From the NCBI GenBank assembly GCA_033782935.1, contig JAWQEG010000717.1:1612001-1676000 (forward strand): a stretch of 64,000 nt of DNA, given 5' to 3'. The position numbers and the translations under genes are program-made. This document shows, one piece after another, positions 35,696 through 47,921 of the stretch. This DNA is from Petrolisthes cinctipes (Eukaryota; Arthropoda; Malacostraca; Decapoda; Porcellanidae). The notes beneath the pieces are model-generated. The model worked only from the letters and a program-made list of their open reading frames with translations, was not told the origin of the DNA and ran no database searches. Position 1 is the first letter of the stretch. Every line of letters starts with the position of its first letter.

Positions 35696-35798
35696 ATAGC
35701 AATCCAGCTGTGCTGGTTTCACTATACCAATAATAGTGCATTTGTCGCGGCTTCTAGCCGCTTAAATTGTATTTATTGGTTGTGAAACCAGCACAGCT
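35696..35798 (+). repeat. DIRS internal complementary region (ICR)
   Basis: A 103-bp sequence in two parts. Positions 35696-35731 are the exact reverse complement of the left tip 28685-28720. Positions 35732-35798 are the exact reverse complement of the right tip 36046-36112. The two parts abut at CCAAT|AATAG, so the ICR is the reverse complement of the two element ends joined together. In the DIRS1 model the ICR acts as a template to complete and join the cDNA ends into a circle. Because both tips share AGCTGTGCTGGTTTCAC, the ICR also has self-complementary 17-bp arms. Confidence 0.93.
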
Positions 35799-35851
35799 TT
35801 TACTGTCCCACCCACCTCCCGATGCGGCAGGCACTCAATTCTTTCTCATTG

Positions 35852-36112
35852 GAGTGAGCGAGCGGTATTCAGCGAAGGAGGGGCTTAATACCTCTCCGCG
35901 CCACCACCAGGTGGCTCCACTATCAGTACAGCGCCAGATTTGAATTTTATTTACTTCTGATGAACGTCACGGAATTGACCCTTCCAACCCAGATTATGCC
36001 TATACGGGGCCTGGGCTTGTGAAGGGGCGTACTCTATAGCAATCCAGCTGTGCTGGTTTCACAACCAATAAATACAATTTAAGCGGCTAGAAGCCGCGAC
36101 AAATGCACTATT
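35852..36112 (-). repeat. Right inverted terminal repeat of DIRS element plus extension
   Basis: Positions 35852-36061 (GAGTGAGCGAGC to GGTTTCAC) mirror the left repeat. The last 51 bp (36062-36112) are not in the left repeat but are copied in the ICR, as in other DIRS1-like elements whose right repeat has an outer extension. The extension contains a perfect 6-bp stem (GCGGCT-AGA-AGCCGC) at about 36083-36097. The element ends at ATT 36110-36112, next to satellite TTTAGCATG. Confidence 0.92.
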
Positions 36113-39100
36113 TTTAGCATGTTTTGAGCTTATATTTTGAAAAAATTCTAGCACTGAGTAGGCATGTACAGATTGCTTCTGGGACCCATAAATATCGAAT
36201 TTTCGGGTGTTTGGAGCCTGAATTTGAGATATAAACGGGTACAGAAGATGCATGCATATATCGAATTTTGTTCACCTAAAAGATCGATTTTGACTATGTT
36301 TTGGGCCTGTATTTTGAAAATACTCTAACACCGAATAGGCATGTACAGATCGCTTCTGAGACCCCAAAATATCGAATTTTCGGGTGTTTTGAGCCTGAAT
36401 TTGAGATATAAACGGGTACAGAAGATGCATGCACATATCGACTTTGGACACTTAAAATATCGATTTTTAGCATGTTATGAGTCTATATTTTGATAACATT
36501 CTATCACTGAGTATGTATGTACAGATCGATTCTTGGACCCAAAAATAACGAATTTTCGGGTGTTTTGAGGTTGAATTTGTTATTTAAACGGGTGCAGAAG
36601 ATGCATACACATATTGACTTTGGGCACCTAAAATATCGATTTTCAGCATGTTTTGGGCCTGTATTTTAAAAACATTCTAGCACTGAGTAGGCATGTACAG
36701 ATCGATTCTTGGACCCAAAAATAACGAATTTTCGGGTGTTTTGAGGTTGAATTTGTTATTTAAACGGGTGCAGAAGATGCATACACATATTGACTTTGGG
36801 CACCTAAAATATCGATTTTCAGCATGTTTTGGGCCTGTATTTTAAAAACATTCTAGCACTGAGTAGGCATGTACAGATCGCTTCTGGGACCCAAAAATAT
36901 CAAATTTTCCGGTGTTTTGAGGTTGAATTTGGGATATAAACGGGTGCAGAAGATGTATACACATATTGACTTTGGGCACGTAAAATATCGATTTTTAGCA
37001 TGTTTTGGGCCTGTATCTGAGTAGGCATGTACAGATCGCTTCTGGGACCCCAAAAAATCGAATTTTCGAGTGTCTGGAGCCTGAATTTGAGATATAAACC
37101 GGTACAGAAGATGCATGCACATATCGACTTCTGGGCACCTAAGAGATCGATTTTCAGTATGCTTTGGGCCTGTATTTTGAAAGTATTCTAACACGGAGAT
37201 CGGCATGTACAGATCGCTTCTGGGACGTAAAAATATCGAATTTTAAGGGGTTTTGGGCCTGAATTTGAGATATCGACTTTGGGCACCTAAAATATCGAGT
37301 TTTAGAAGGTTTTCGGCCTATATTTTGAAAATATTCTAGCACTGAGTAGGCATGTACAGATTGCTTCTGGGACCCCAAAATATCGAATTTTCGGGTGTTT
37401 TGAGCCTGAATTTGAGATATAAACGGGTACTGAAGATGCATGCACATATCGACTTTTGGGCACCTAAATTATCGATTTAGAGCATGTTTTAGGTCTGTAT
37501 CTTGAAAACATTCTAACTAGGAGTAGGCATGTACAGATCGCTTCTAGGACCCAAAAATACCGAATTTTCCGGTGTTTTGAGCCTGAATTTGAGATATAAA
37601 CGGGTACAGAAGATACATGCACATATCGACTTTGGACACTTAAAATATCGATTTTTAGCATGTTTTGAGCCTATATTTTCAAACCAATCTAGCAGTGAGT
37701 ACCGATATACAGATCGCTTCTGGGAAGCAAAAATATCGAATTTTCCGGTGTTTTGAGGTTGAATTTGGGATATAAACGAGTGCAGAAGATGCATACACAT
37801 ATTGACTTTGGGCACCTAAAATATCGATTTTCAGCATGTTTTGGGCCTGTATCTGAGTAGGCATTTACAGATCGCTTCTCGGACCCCAAAATATCGAATT
37901 TTCGGGTGTTTGGAGCCTGAATTTGAGATATAAACGGGTGATGAAGATGCATGCACATATCGACTTTTGGGCACTTAAAAGATCAATTTTCAGTATGTTT
38001 TTGGCCTGTATTTTGAAAATACTCTAGCACTGAGTAGGCAAGTACAAATCGCTTCTGGGACCCCAAAATATCGAATTTGCGGGTGTTTTGAGCCTGAATT
38101 TGAGATATAAACGGGTACAGAAGATACATGCACATATCGACTTTGGACACTTAAAATATCGATTTTTAGCATGTTTTGAGCCTATATTTTCAAACCAATC
38201 TAGCACTGAGTACCAATATACAGATCGCTTCTGGGACCCAAAAATATTGAATTTTCGGGTGTTTTGAGGTTGAATATGGGATATAAACGGGTGCAGAAGA
38301 TGCATACACATATTGACTTTGGGCACCTAAAATATCGATTTTCAGTATGTTTTGGACCTGTATTTTGAAAGTACTCTAACACGTAGATCGGCATGTACAG
38401 ATCGCTTCTAGGACGTAAAAATATCGAATTTTCGGGTGTTTTTGGCTTGAATTTGAGATATCGACTTTGGGCACCTAAAATATCGATTTTTGAAGGTTTT
38501 CGGCCTATATTTTGAAAATATTCTAGCACTGAGTAGGCATGTACAGATTGCTTCTGGGACCCCAAAATATCGAATTTTCGGGTGTTTTGAGCCTGAATTT
38601 GAGATATAAACGGGTACTGAAGATGCATACACATATCGACTTTTGAGCACCTAAAATATCGATTTTCAGCATGTTTTGGGCCTGTATTTTGAAAATACTC
38701 TAACACGGAGTAGGCATGTACAGATCGCTTCTGGGACCCCAAAATATCGAATTTTCGGGTGTTTTGAGGTTGAATATGGGATATAAACGGGTGCAGAAGA
38801 TGCATACACATATTGACTTTGGGCACCTAAAATATCGATTTTCAGCATGTTTTGGGCCTGTATCTCAGTAGGCATGTACAGATCGCTTCTGGGACCCCAA
38901 AATATCGAATTTTCGGGTGTTTGGAGCCTGAATTTGAGATATAAACGGGTACAGAAGATGCATGCACATATCGACTTTTGGGCACCTAAAAGATCGATTT
39001 TCAGTATGTTTTGGGCCTGCATTTTGAAAATACTCTAACACGGAGTAGGCATGTACAGATCGCTTCTGGGACCAAAAAATATCGAATTTTCGGGTGTTTA

Positions 39101-40639
39101 TGGCCTGAATTTGATATATCGACTTTGGGCACCTAAAATATCGATTTTTAGCATGTTTTGGGCCTGTATTTTGAAAATATTCTTGCACTGAGTAGGCATG
39201 TACAGATCGCTTCTGGGACAACAAAATATCGAATTTTCTGGTGTTTTGAGCCTGAATTTGAGATATTAACGGGTACAGAAGATGCATGCACATATCGACT
39301 TTGGACACTTACAATATCGATTTTTTGCACATTTTGAGCCTATATTGTGAAAACATTCTAGCACTGTGTAGGCATGTACAGATCGCTTCTGGGACCCAAA
39401 AATATCGAATTTTCGGGTGTTTTGAGGTTGAATATGGGATATAAACGGGTGCAGAAGATGCATACACATATTGACTTTGGGCACCTAAAATATCGGTTTT
39501 CAGCATGTTTTGGGCCTGTATCTCAGTAGGCATGTACAGATCGCTTTTGGGACCCAAAAATATCGAATTTTCGGGTGTTTGGAGCCTGAATTTGAGATAT
39601 AAACGGGTACAGAAGATGCATGCACATATCGACTTTTGGGCACCTAAAAGATCGATATTTAGTATGTTTTGGGCCTGTATTTTGAAAATACTCTATCACG
39701 GAGTAGGCATGTACAGATCGCTTCTGGGACCCCAAAATATCGAATTTTCGGGTGTTTTGGGCCTGAATTTGATATATCGACTTTGGGCACCTAAAATATC
39801 GATTTGTAGCATGTTTTGGGCCTATATTTTGAAAATATTCTTGCACTGAGTAGGCATGTACAGATTGCTTCTGGGACAACAAAATATCGAATTTTCTGGT
39901 GTTTTCAACCTGAATTTGAGATATTAACGGTTACAGAAGATGCATGCACATATCGACTTTGGACACTTAAAATATCGATTTTTTGCACGTTTTGAGCCTA
40001 TATTGTGAAAATATTCTAGCACTGAGTAGGCATGTACAGATCGCTTCTGGGACCCCAAAATATCGAATTTTCGGGTGTTTGGAGCCTGAATTTGAGAAAT
40101 AAACGGGTACAGAAGATGCATGCACTTATCGACTTCTGGGCACCTACGAGATCGATTTTCAGTATGTTTTGGACCTGTATTTTGAAAGTACTCTAACACG
40201 TAGATCGGCATGTACAGATCGCTTCTGGGACGTAAAAATATCGAATTTTCGGGTGTTTTTGGCCTGAATTTGAGATATCGACTTTGGGCACCTAAAATAT
40301 CGATTTTTAGAAGGTCTTCGGCCTATATTTTGAAAATATTCTAGCACTGAGTAGGCATGTACAGATTGCTTCTGGGACCCCAAAATATCGAATTTTCGGG
40401 TGTTTTGAGCCTGAATTTGAGATATAAACGGGTACTGAAGATGCATACACATATCGACTTTTTGCACCTATAATATCGATTTTAAGCATGTTTTGGGTCT
40501 GTATCTTGAAAACATTATAACTAGGAGTAGGCATGTACAGATCGCTTCTAGGACCCAAAAATACCGAATTTTCCGGTGTTTTGAGCCTGAATTTGAGATA
40601 TAAACGGGTACAGAAGATACATCCACATATCGACTTTGG

Positions 40640-41900
40640 ACACTTAAAATATCGATTTTTAGCATGTTTTGAGCCTATATTTTTAAACCAATCTAGCACT
40701 GAGTACGGATATACAGATCGCTTCTGGGACCCAAAAATATCGAATTTTCGGGTGTTTTGAGGTTGAATTTGGGATATAAACGAGTGCAGAAGATGCATAC
40801 ACATATTGACTATGGGCACCTAAAATATCGATTTTCAGCATGTTTTGGGCCTGTATCTGAGTAGGCATTTACAGATCGCTTCTGGGACCCCAAAATATTG
40901 AATTTTCGGGTATTTGGAGCCTGAATTTGAGATATAAACGGGTACAGAAGATGCTTGCACATATCGACTTTTGGGCACTTAAAACATCGATTTTCAGTAT
41001 GTTTTGGGCCTGTACTTTGAAAATACTCTAGCACTGAGTAGGCAAGTACAGATCACTTCTGGGACCCCAAAATATCGAATTTTCGGGTGTTTGGAGCCTG
41101 AATTTGAGATATAAACGGGTACAGAAGATGCATGCACATATCGACTTTTGGGCACCTAAAAGATCGATTTTCAGTATGTTTTGGGCCTGTATTTTGAAAA
41201 TACTCTATCACGGAGTAGGCATGTACAGATCGCTTCTGGGACCCCAAAATATCGAATTTTCGGGTGTTTTTGGGCCTGAATTTGATATATTGACTTTGGG
41301 CACCTAAAATATCGATTTTTAGCATGTTTTGGGCCTATATTTTGAAAATATTCTTGCACTGAGTAGGCATGTACAGATTGCTTCTGGGACAACAAAATAT
41401 CGAATTTTCTGGTGTTTTGAGCCTGAATTTGAGATATTAACGGGTACAGAAGATGCATGCACATATCGACTTTGGACACTTAAAATATCGATTTTTAGCA
41501 TGTTTTGAGCCTATATTTTTAAACCAATCTAGCACTGAGTACGGATATACAGATCGCTTCTGGGACCCAAAAATATCGAATTTTCGGGTGTTTTGAGGTT
41601 GAATTTGGGATATAAACGAGTGCAGAAGATGCATACACATATTGACTATGGGCACCTAAAATATCGATTTTCAGCATGTTTTGGGCCTGTATCTGAGTAG
41701 GCATTTACAGATCGCTTCTGGGACCCCAAAATATTGAATTTTCGGGTATTTGGAGCCTGAATTTGAGATATAAACGGGTACAGAAGATGCTTGCACATAT
41801 CGACTTTTGGGCACTTAAAACATCGATTTTCAGTATGTTTTGGGCCTGTACTTTGAAAATACTCTAGCACTGAGTAGGCAAGTACAGATCACTTCTGGGA
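40640..41900 (-). repeat. 836-bp satellite duplication
   Basis: About 40640-41060 recurs at about 41476-41900 with offset 836. The blocks 40683-41034 and 41519-41870 look identical, sharing unusual words such as AACCAATCTAGCACTGAGTACGG, seen in both as CCAATCTAGCAC, and GACTATGGGCACC. A third related copy starts near 45037. Confidence 0.82.
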
Positions 41901-44900
41901 CCCCAAAATATCGAATTTGCGGGTGTTTTGAAAATGAATTTGAGATATAAACGGGTACAGAAGATGCATGCACATATCGACTTTTGGGCACCTAAAAGAT
42001 CGATTTTCAGTATGTTTTGGGCCTGTATTTTGAAAATACTCTAACACGGAGTAGGCATGTACAGATCGCTTCTGGGACCACAAAATATCGAATTTTCGGG
42101 TGTTTTGGGCCTGAATTTGATATATCGACTTTGGGCACCTAAATTATCGATTTTTAGCATGTTTTGGGCCTTTATTTTGAAAATATTCTTGCACTGACTA
42201 GGCATGTACAGATCGTTTCTGGGACAACAAAATATCGAATTTTCTGGTGTTTTGAGCCTGAATTTGAGATATTAACGGGTACAGAAGATGCATGCACATA
42301 TCGACTTTAGACACTTAAAATATCGATTTTTTGCACGTTTTGAGCCTATTTTGTGAAAACATTCTAGCACTGAGTATGCATGTACAGATCGCTTCTGGGA
42401 CCCCAAAATATCGAATTTTCGGGTGTTTTGAGGTTGAATATGGGATATAAACGGATGCATAAGATGCATACACATATTGACTTTGGGCACCTAAAATATC
42501 GATTTTCAGCATGTTTTGGGCCTGTATCTCAGTAGGCATGTACAGATCGATTCTGGGACCCCAAAATATCGAATTTTCGGGTGTTTGGAGCCTGAATTTG
42601 AGATATAAACGGGTACAGAAGATGCATGCACATATCGACTTTTGGGCACCTAAAAGATCGATTTTCAGTATGTTTTGGGCCTGTATTTTGAAAATACTCT
42701 ATCACGGAGTAGGCATGTACAGATCGCTTCTGGGACCCCAAAATATCGAATTTTCGGGTGTTTTTGGGCCTGAATTTGATATATTGACTTTGGGCACCTA
42801 AAATATCGATTTTTAGCATGTTTTGGGCCTATATTTTGAAAATATTCTTGCACTGAGTAGGCATGTACAGATTGCTTCTGGGACAACAAAATATCGAATT
42901 TTCTGGTGTTTTGAGCCTGAATTTGAGATATTAACGGGTACAGAAGATGCATGCACATATCGACTTTGGACACTTAAAATATCGATTTTTTTGCACGTTT
43001 TGAGCCTATATTGTGAAAACATTCTAGCACTGAGTAGGCATGTACAGATCGCTTCTGGGACCCAAAAATATTAAATTTTCGGGTGTTTTGAGGTTGAATT
43101 TGGGATATAAACGGGTGCAGAAGATGTATACACATATTGACTTTGTGCACCTAAAATATCGATTTTTAGCATGTTTTTTAGCCTATATCTGAGTGGGCAT
43201 GTACAGATCGCTTCTGGGACCCCAAAATATCGAATTTTCTGGTGTTTTGAGCCTGAATTTGAGATATTAACGGGTACAGAAGATGCATGCACATATCGAC
43301 TTTGGACACTTAAAATATCGATTTTTTGCACATTTTGAGCCTATATTGTGAAAACATTCTAGCACTGTGTAGGCATGTAAAGATCGCTTCTGGGACCCAA
43401 AAATATCGAATTTTCGGGTGTTTTGAGGTTGAATATGGGATATAAACGGGTGCAGAAGATGCATACACATATTGACTTTGGGCACCTAAAATATCGGTTT
43501 TCAGCATGTTTTGGGCCTGTATCCCAGTAGGCATGTACAGATCGCTTTTGGGACCCAAAACTATCGAATTTTCGGGTGTTTGGAGCCTGAATTTGAGATA
43601 TAAACGGGTACAGAAGATGCATGCACATATCGACTTTTGGGCACCTAAAAGATCGATTTTTAGTATGTTTTGGGCCTGTATTTTGAAAATACTCTATCAC
43701 GGAGTAGGCATGTACAGATCGCTTCTGGGACCCCAAAATATCGAATTTTCGGGTGTTTAGGGCCTGAATTTGATATATCGACTTTGGGCACCTAAAATAT
43801 CGATTTGTAGCATGTTTTGGGCCTATATTTTGAAAATATTCTTGCACTGAGTAGGCATGTACAGATTGCTTCTGGGACAACAAAATATCGAATTTTCTGG
43901 TGTTTTGAGCCTGAATTTGAGATATTAACGGGTACAGAAGATGCATGCACATATCGACTTTGGACACTTAAAATATCGATTTTTTGCACGTTTTGAGCCT
44001 ATATTGTGAAAACATTCTAGCACTGAGTAGGCATGTACAGATCGCTTCTGGGACCCCAAAATATCGAATTTTCGGGTGTTTGGAGCCTGAATTTGAGAAA
44101 TAAACGGGTACAGAAGATGCATGCACATATCGACTTCTGGGCACCTACGAGATCGATTTTCAGTATGTTTTGGACCTGTATTTTGAAAGTACTCTAACAC
44201 GTAGATCGGCATGTACAGATCGCTTCTGGGACGTAAAAATATCGAATTTTCGGGTGTTTTTGGCCTGAATTTGAGATATCGACTTTGGGCACCTAAAATA
44301 TCGATTTTTAGAAGGTCTTCGGCCTATATTTTGAAAATATTCTAGCACTGACTAGGCATGTACAGATTGCTTCTGGGACCCCAAAATATCGAATAATCGG
44401 GTGTTTTGAGCCTGAATTTGAGATATAAACGGGTACTGAAGATGCATGCACATATCGACTTTTGGGCACCTAAAATATCGATTTTCAGCATGTTTTGGGC
44501 CTGTATTTTGAAAATACTCTAACACGGAGTAGGCATGTACAGATCGCTTCTGGGACCCCAAAATATCGAATTTTCGGGGGTTTTGAGCCTGAATTTGAGA
44601 TATAAACGGGTAGAGAAGATGCATACACATATCGACTTTGGACAATTAAAATATCGATTTTTAGAAGGTCTTCGGCCTATATTTTGAAAATATTCTAGCA
44701 CTGAGTAGGCATGTACAGATTGCTTCTGGGACCCCAAAATATCGAATTTTCGGGTGTTTTGAGCCTGAATTTGAGATATAAACGGGTACTGAAGATGCAT
44801 ACACATATCGACTTTTTGCACCTATAATATCGATTTTAAGCATGTTTTGGGTCTGTATCTTGAAAACATTATAACTAGGAGTAGGCATGTACAGATCGCT

Positions 44901-47182
44901 TCTAGGACCCAAAAATACCGAATTTTCCGGTGTTTTGAGCCTAAATTTGAGATATAAACGGGTACAGAAGATACATCCACATATCGACTTTGGACACTTA
45001 AAATATCGATTTTTAGCATGTTTTGAGCCTATATTTTTAAACCAATCTAGCACTGAGTACGGATATACAGATCGCTTCTGGGACCCAAAAATATCGAATT
45101 TTCGGGTGTTTTGAGGTTGAATTTGGGATATAAACGAGTGCAGAAGATGCATACACATATTGACTTTGGGCACCTAAAATATCGATTTTCAGCATGTTTT
45201 GGGCCTGTATCTGAGTAGGCATTTACAGATCGCTTCTGGGACCCCAAAATATTGAATTTTCGGGTATTTGGAGCCTGAATTTGAGATATAAACGGGTACA
45301 GAAGATGCTTAACACATATCGACTTTTGGGCACTTAAAACATCGATTTTCAGTATGTTTTGGGCCTGTACTTTGAAAATACTCTAGCACTGAGTAGGCAA
45401 GTACAGATCACTTCTGGGACCCCAAAATATCGAATTTGCGGGTGTTTTGAGAATGAATTTGAGATATAAACGGGTACAGAAGATGCATGCACATATCGAC
45501 TTTTGGGCACCTAAAAGATCGATTTTCAGTATGTTTTGGGCCTGTATTTTGAAAATACTCTAACACGGAGTAGGCATGTACAGATCGCTTCTGGGACCAC
45601 AAAATATCGAATTTTCGGGTGTTTTGGGCCTGAATTTGATATATCGACTTTGGGCACCTAAATTATCGATTTTTAGCATGCTTTGGGCCTTTATTTTGAA
45701 AATATTCTTGCACTGACTAGGCATGTACAGATCGTTTCTGGGACAACAAAATATCGAATTTTCTGGTGTTTTGAGCCTGAATTTGAGATATTAACGGGTA
45801 CAGAAGATGCATGCACATATCGACTTTGGACACTTAAAATATCGATTTTTTGCACGTTTTGAGCCTATATTGTGAAAACATTCTAGCACTGAGTAGGCAT
45901 GTACATATCGCTTCTGGGACCCAAAAATATCAAATTTTCGGGTGTTTTGAGGTTGAATATGGGATATAAACGGGTGCAGAAGATGTATACACATATTGAC
46001 TTTGTGCACCTAAAATATCGATTTTTAGCATGTTTTTTAGCCTATATCTGAGTGGGCATGTACAGATCGCTTCTGGGACTCCAAAATATCGAATTTTCGG
46101 GTGTTTGGAGCCTGAATTTGATATATAAACGGGTACAGAAGATGCATGCACATATCGACTTCTGGGCACCTACGAGATCGATTTTCAGTATGTTTTGGAC
46201 CTGTATTTTGAAAGTACTCTAACACGTAGATCGGCATGTACAGATCGCTTCTGGGACGTAAAAATATCGAATTTTTGGGTGTTTTTGGCCTGAATTTGAG
46301 ATATCGACTTTGGGCACCTAAAATATCGATTTTTAGAAGGTCTTCGGCCTATATTTTGAAAATACTCTAGCACTGAGTAGGCAAGTACAGATCACTTCTG
46401 GGACCCCAAAATATCGAATTTTCGGGTGTTTCGAGAATAAATTTGAGATATAAACGGGTACAGAAGATGCATGTACATATTGACTTTAAGCACATAAAAT
46501 ATCGATTTTCAGCATGTTTTGGGCCTGTATTTTAAAAATACTCTAACACGGAGTAGGCATGTACAGATCGCTTCTGGGACCCCAAAATATCGAATTTTCG
46601 GGTGTTTGAAGCCTGAATTTGAGATATAAACGGGTACAGAAGATGCATGCACATATCGACTTTGGACACTTAAAATATCAATTTTTAGCATGTTTTGAGC
46701 ATATATTTTAATAAACATTCTAGCACTGAGTAGGCATGTACAGATCGCTTCTGGGACCCAAAAACATCGAATTTTTGTTTTTTTTGAGGTTGAATTTTGG
46801 ATATAAACGGGTGCAGAAGATGTATACACATATTGACTTTGGTCACCTAAAATATCAATGTTTAGCATGTTTTGGGCCTGTATATGAGTAGGCATGTACA
46901 TATCGCTTCTGGAACCCCAAAATATCGAATTTTCGGGTGTTGGGAGCCTGAATTTGAGATATAAACGGGTACAGAAGATGCATGCACATATCGACTTCTG
47001 GTCACCTAAGAGATCGATTTTCAGTATGTTTTGGGCCTGTACAGATTTCTTCTGTTACGTAAAAATATCGAATTTTCGGGTGTTTCGTGCCTGAATTTTA
47101 GATATCGACTTTGGGCACCTAAAACATCGATTTTTAGAAGGTTTTCGGCCTATATTTTGAAAATATTCTAGCACTGAGTAGG

Positions 47183-47803
47183 CATGTACAGATCGCTTTT
47201 GGGACCCCAAAATATCGAATTTTTGGGTGTTTTGAGCCTGAATTTGAGATATAAACGGGTACTGAATATGCATGCAGATATTGACTTTAGGGCACCTAAA
47301 ATATCGATTTTGAGCATGTTTTGGGTCTGTATCTTGAAAACATTCTAACTAGGAGTAGGCATGTACAGATCACTTCTAGTACCCAAAAATTCCGAATTTT
47401 CAGGTGTTTTGAGCCTGAATTTGAGATATAAACGGGTACAGAAGATGCATGCACATATCGGCTTTGGACACTTAAAATATCGATTTTTAGCATGTTTTGA
47501 GCTTATATTTTGAAAAAATTCTATCACTGAGTAGGCATGTACAGATTGCTTCTGGGACCCAAAAATTTCGAATTTTCGGGTGTTTGGAGCCTGAATTTGA
47601 GATATAAACGGGTACAGAAGATGCATGCACATATCGAATTTTGTTCACCTAAAAGATCGATTTTGAGTATGTTTTGGGCCTGTATTTTGAAAATACTCTA
47701 ACACGGAATAGGCATGTACAGATCGCTTCTGAGACCCCAAAATATCGAATTTTTAGGTGTTTTGAGCCTGAATTTGAGATATAAATGGGTACAGAAGATG
47801 CAT
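47183..47803 (-). repeat. Paralogous empty site for the DIRS insertion
   Basis: A satellite segment that matches both flanks of the DIRS element without gaps. Positions 47183-47485 align with 28382-28684 (offset 18801) and 47486-47803 with 36113-36430 (offset 11373). The offset difference is 7428, exactly the element length. Shared rare words on the left are ACTGAATATGCATGCAG and ATCGGCTTTGG; on the right, GAGCTTATATTTTGAAAAAATTC and CGAATTTTGTTCACC. It shows the target before insertion. Confidence 0.88.
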
Positions 47804-47921
47804 CCACATATCGACTTCTGGGCACATAAGAGATCGATTTTCAGTATGTTTTGGGCCTGTATTTTGAAAATACTCTAACACGGAGATCGGCATGTACAGA
47901 TCGCTTCTGGGACCCCAAAAT

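Larger units (their letters stand above)
28685..36112 (+). mobile_element. DIRS1-type tyrosine-recombinase retrotransposon
   Basis: A 7428-bp GC-rich element inserted in the satellite. It shows every hallmark of DIRS1-like elements: inverted terminal repeats (28685-28904 and 35852-36061), a right-end extension (36062-36112), an internal complementary region (35696-35798), a gag-like ORF1, an RT/RNase H ORF2 and a tyrosine recombinase ORF. Elements of this class replicate through RNA and integrate a circular DNA by recombinase, so no target-site duplication is expected. None is present here: joining the flank ending CGATT (28684) to TTTAGCATG (36113) gives an uninterrupted satellite monomer, and an unoccupied paralogous site lies at about 47183-47803. 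The inverted repeats differ at only a few positions, which suggests a fairly recent insertion. ORF2 carries two frameshifts, so this copy may depend on others for activity. Confidence 0.95.

Noticed and set aside
28685..36112. LTR retrotransposon or DNA transposon
   Set aside because: The termini are inverted and not direct repeats, there is no DDE integrase, there is no target-site duplication, and the recombinase has the Arg/His-x-x-Arg/Tyr set with an internal complementary region.
36490..36850. Possible separate repeat family with the word GATCGATTCTTGGACCC
   Set aside because: It is one satellite monomer variant duplicated at a 176-bp offset, not a new family.
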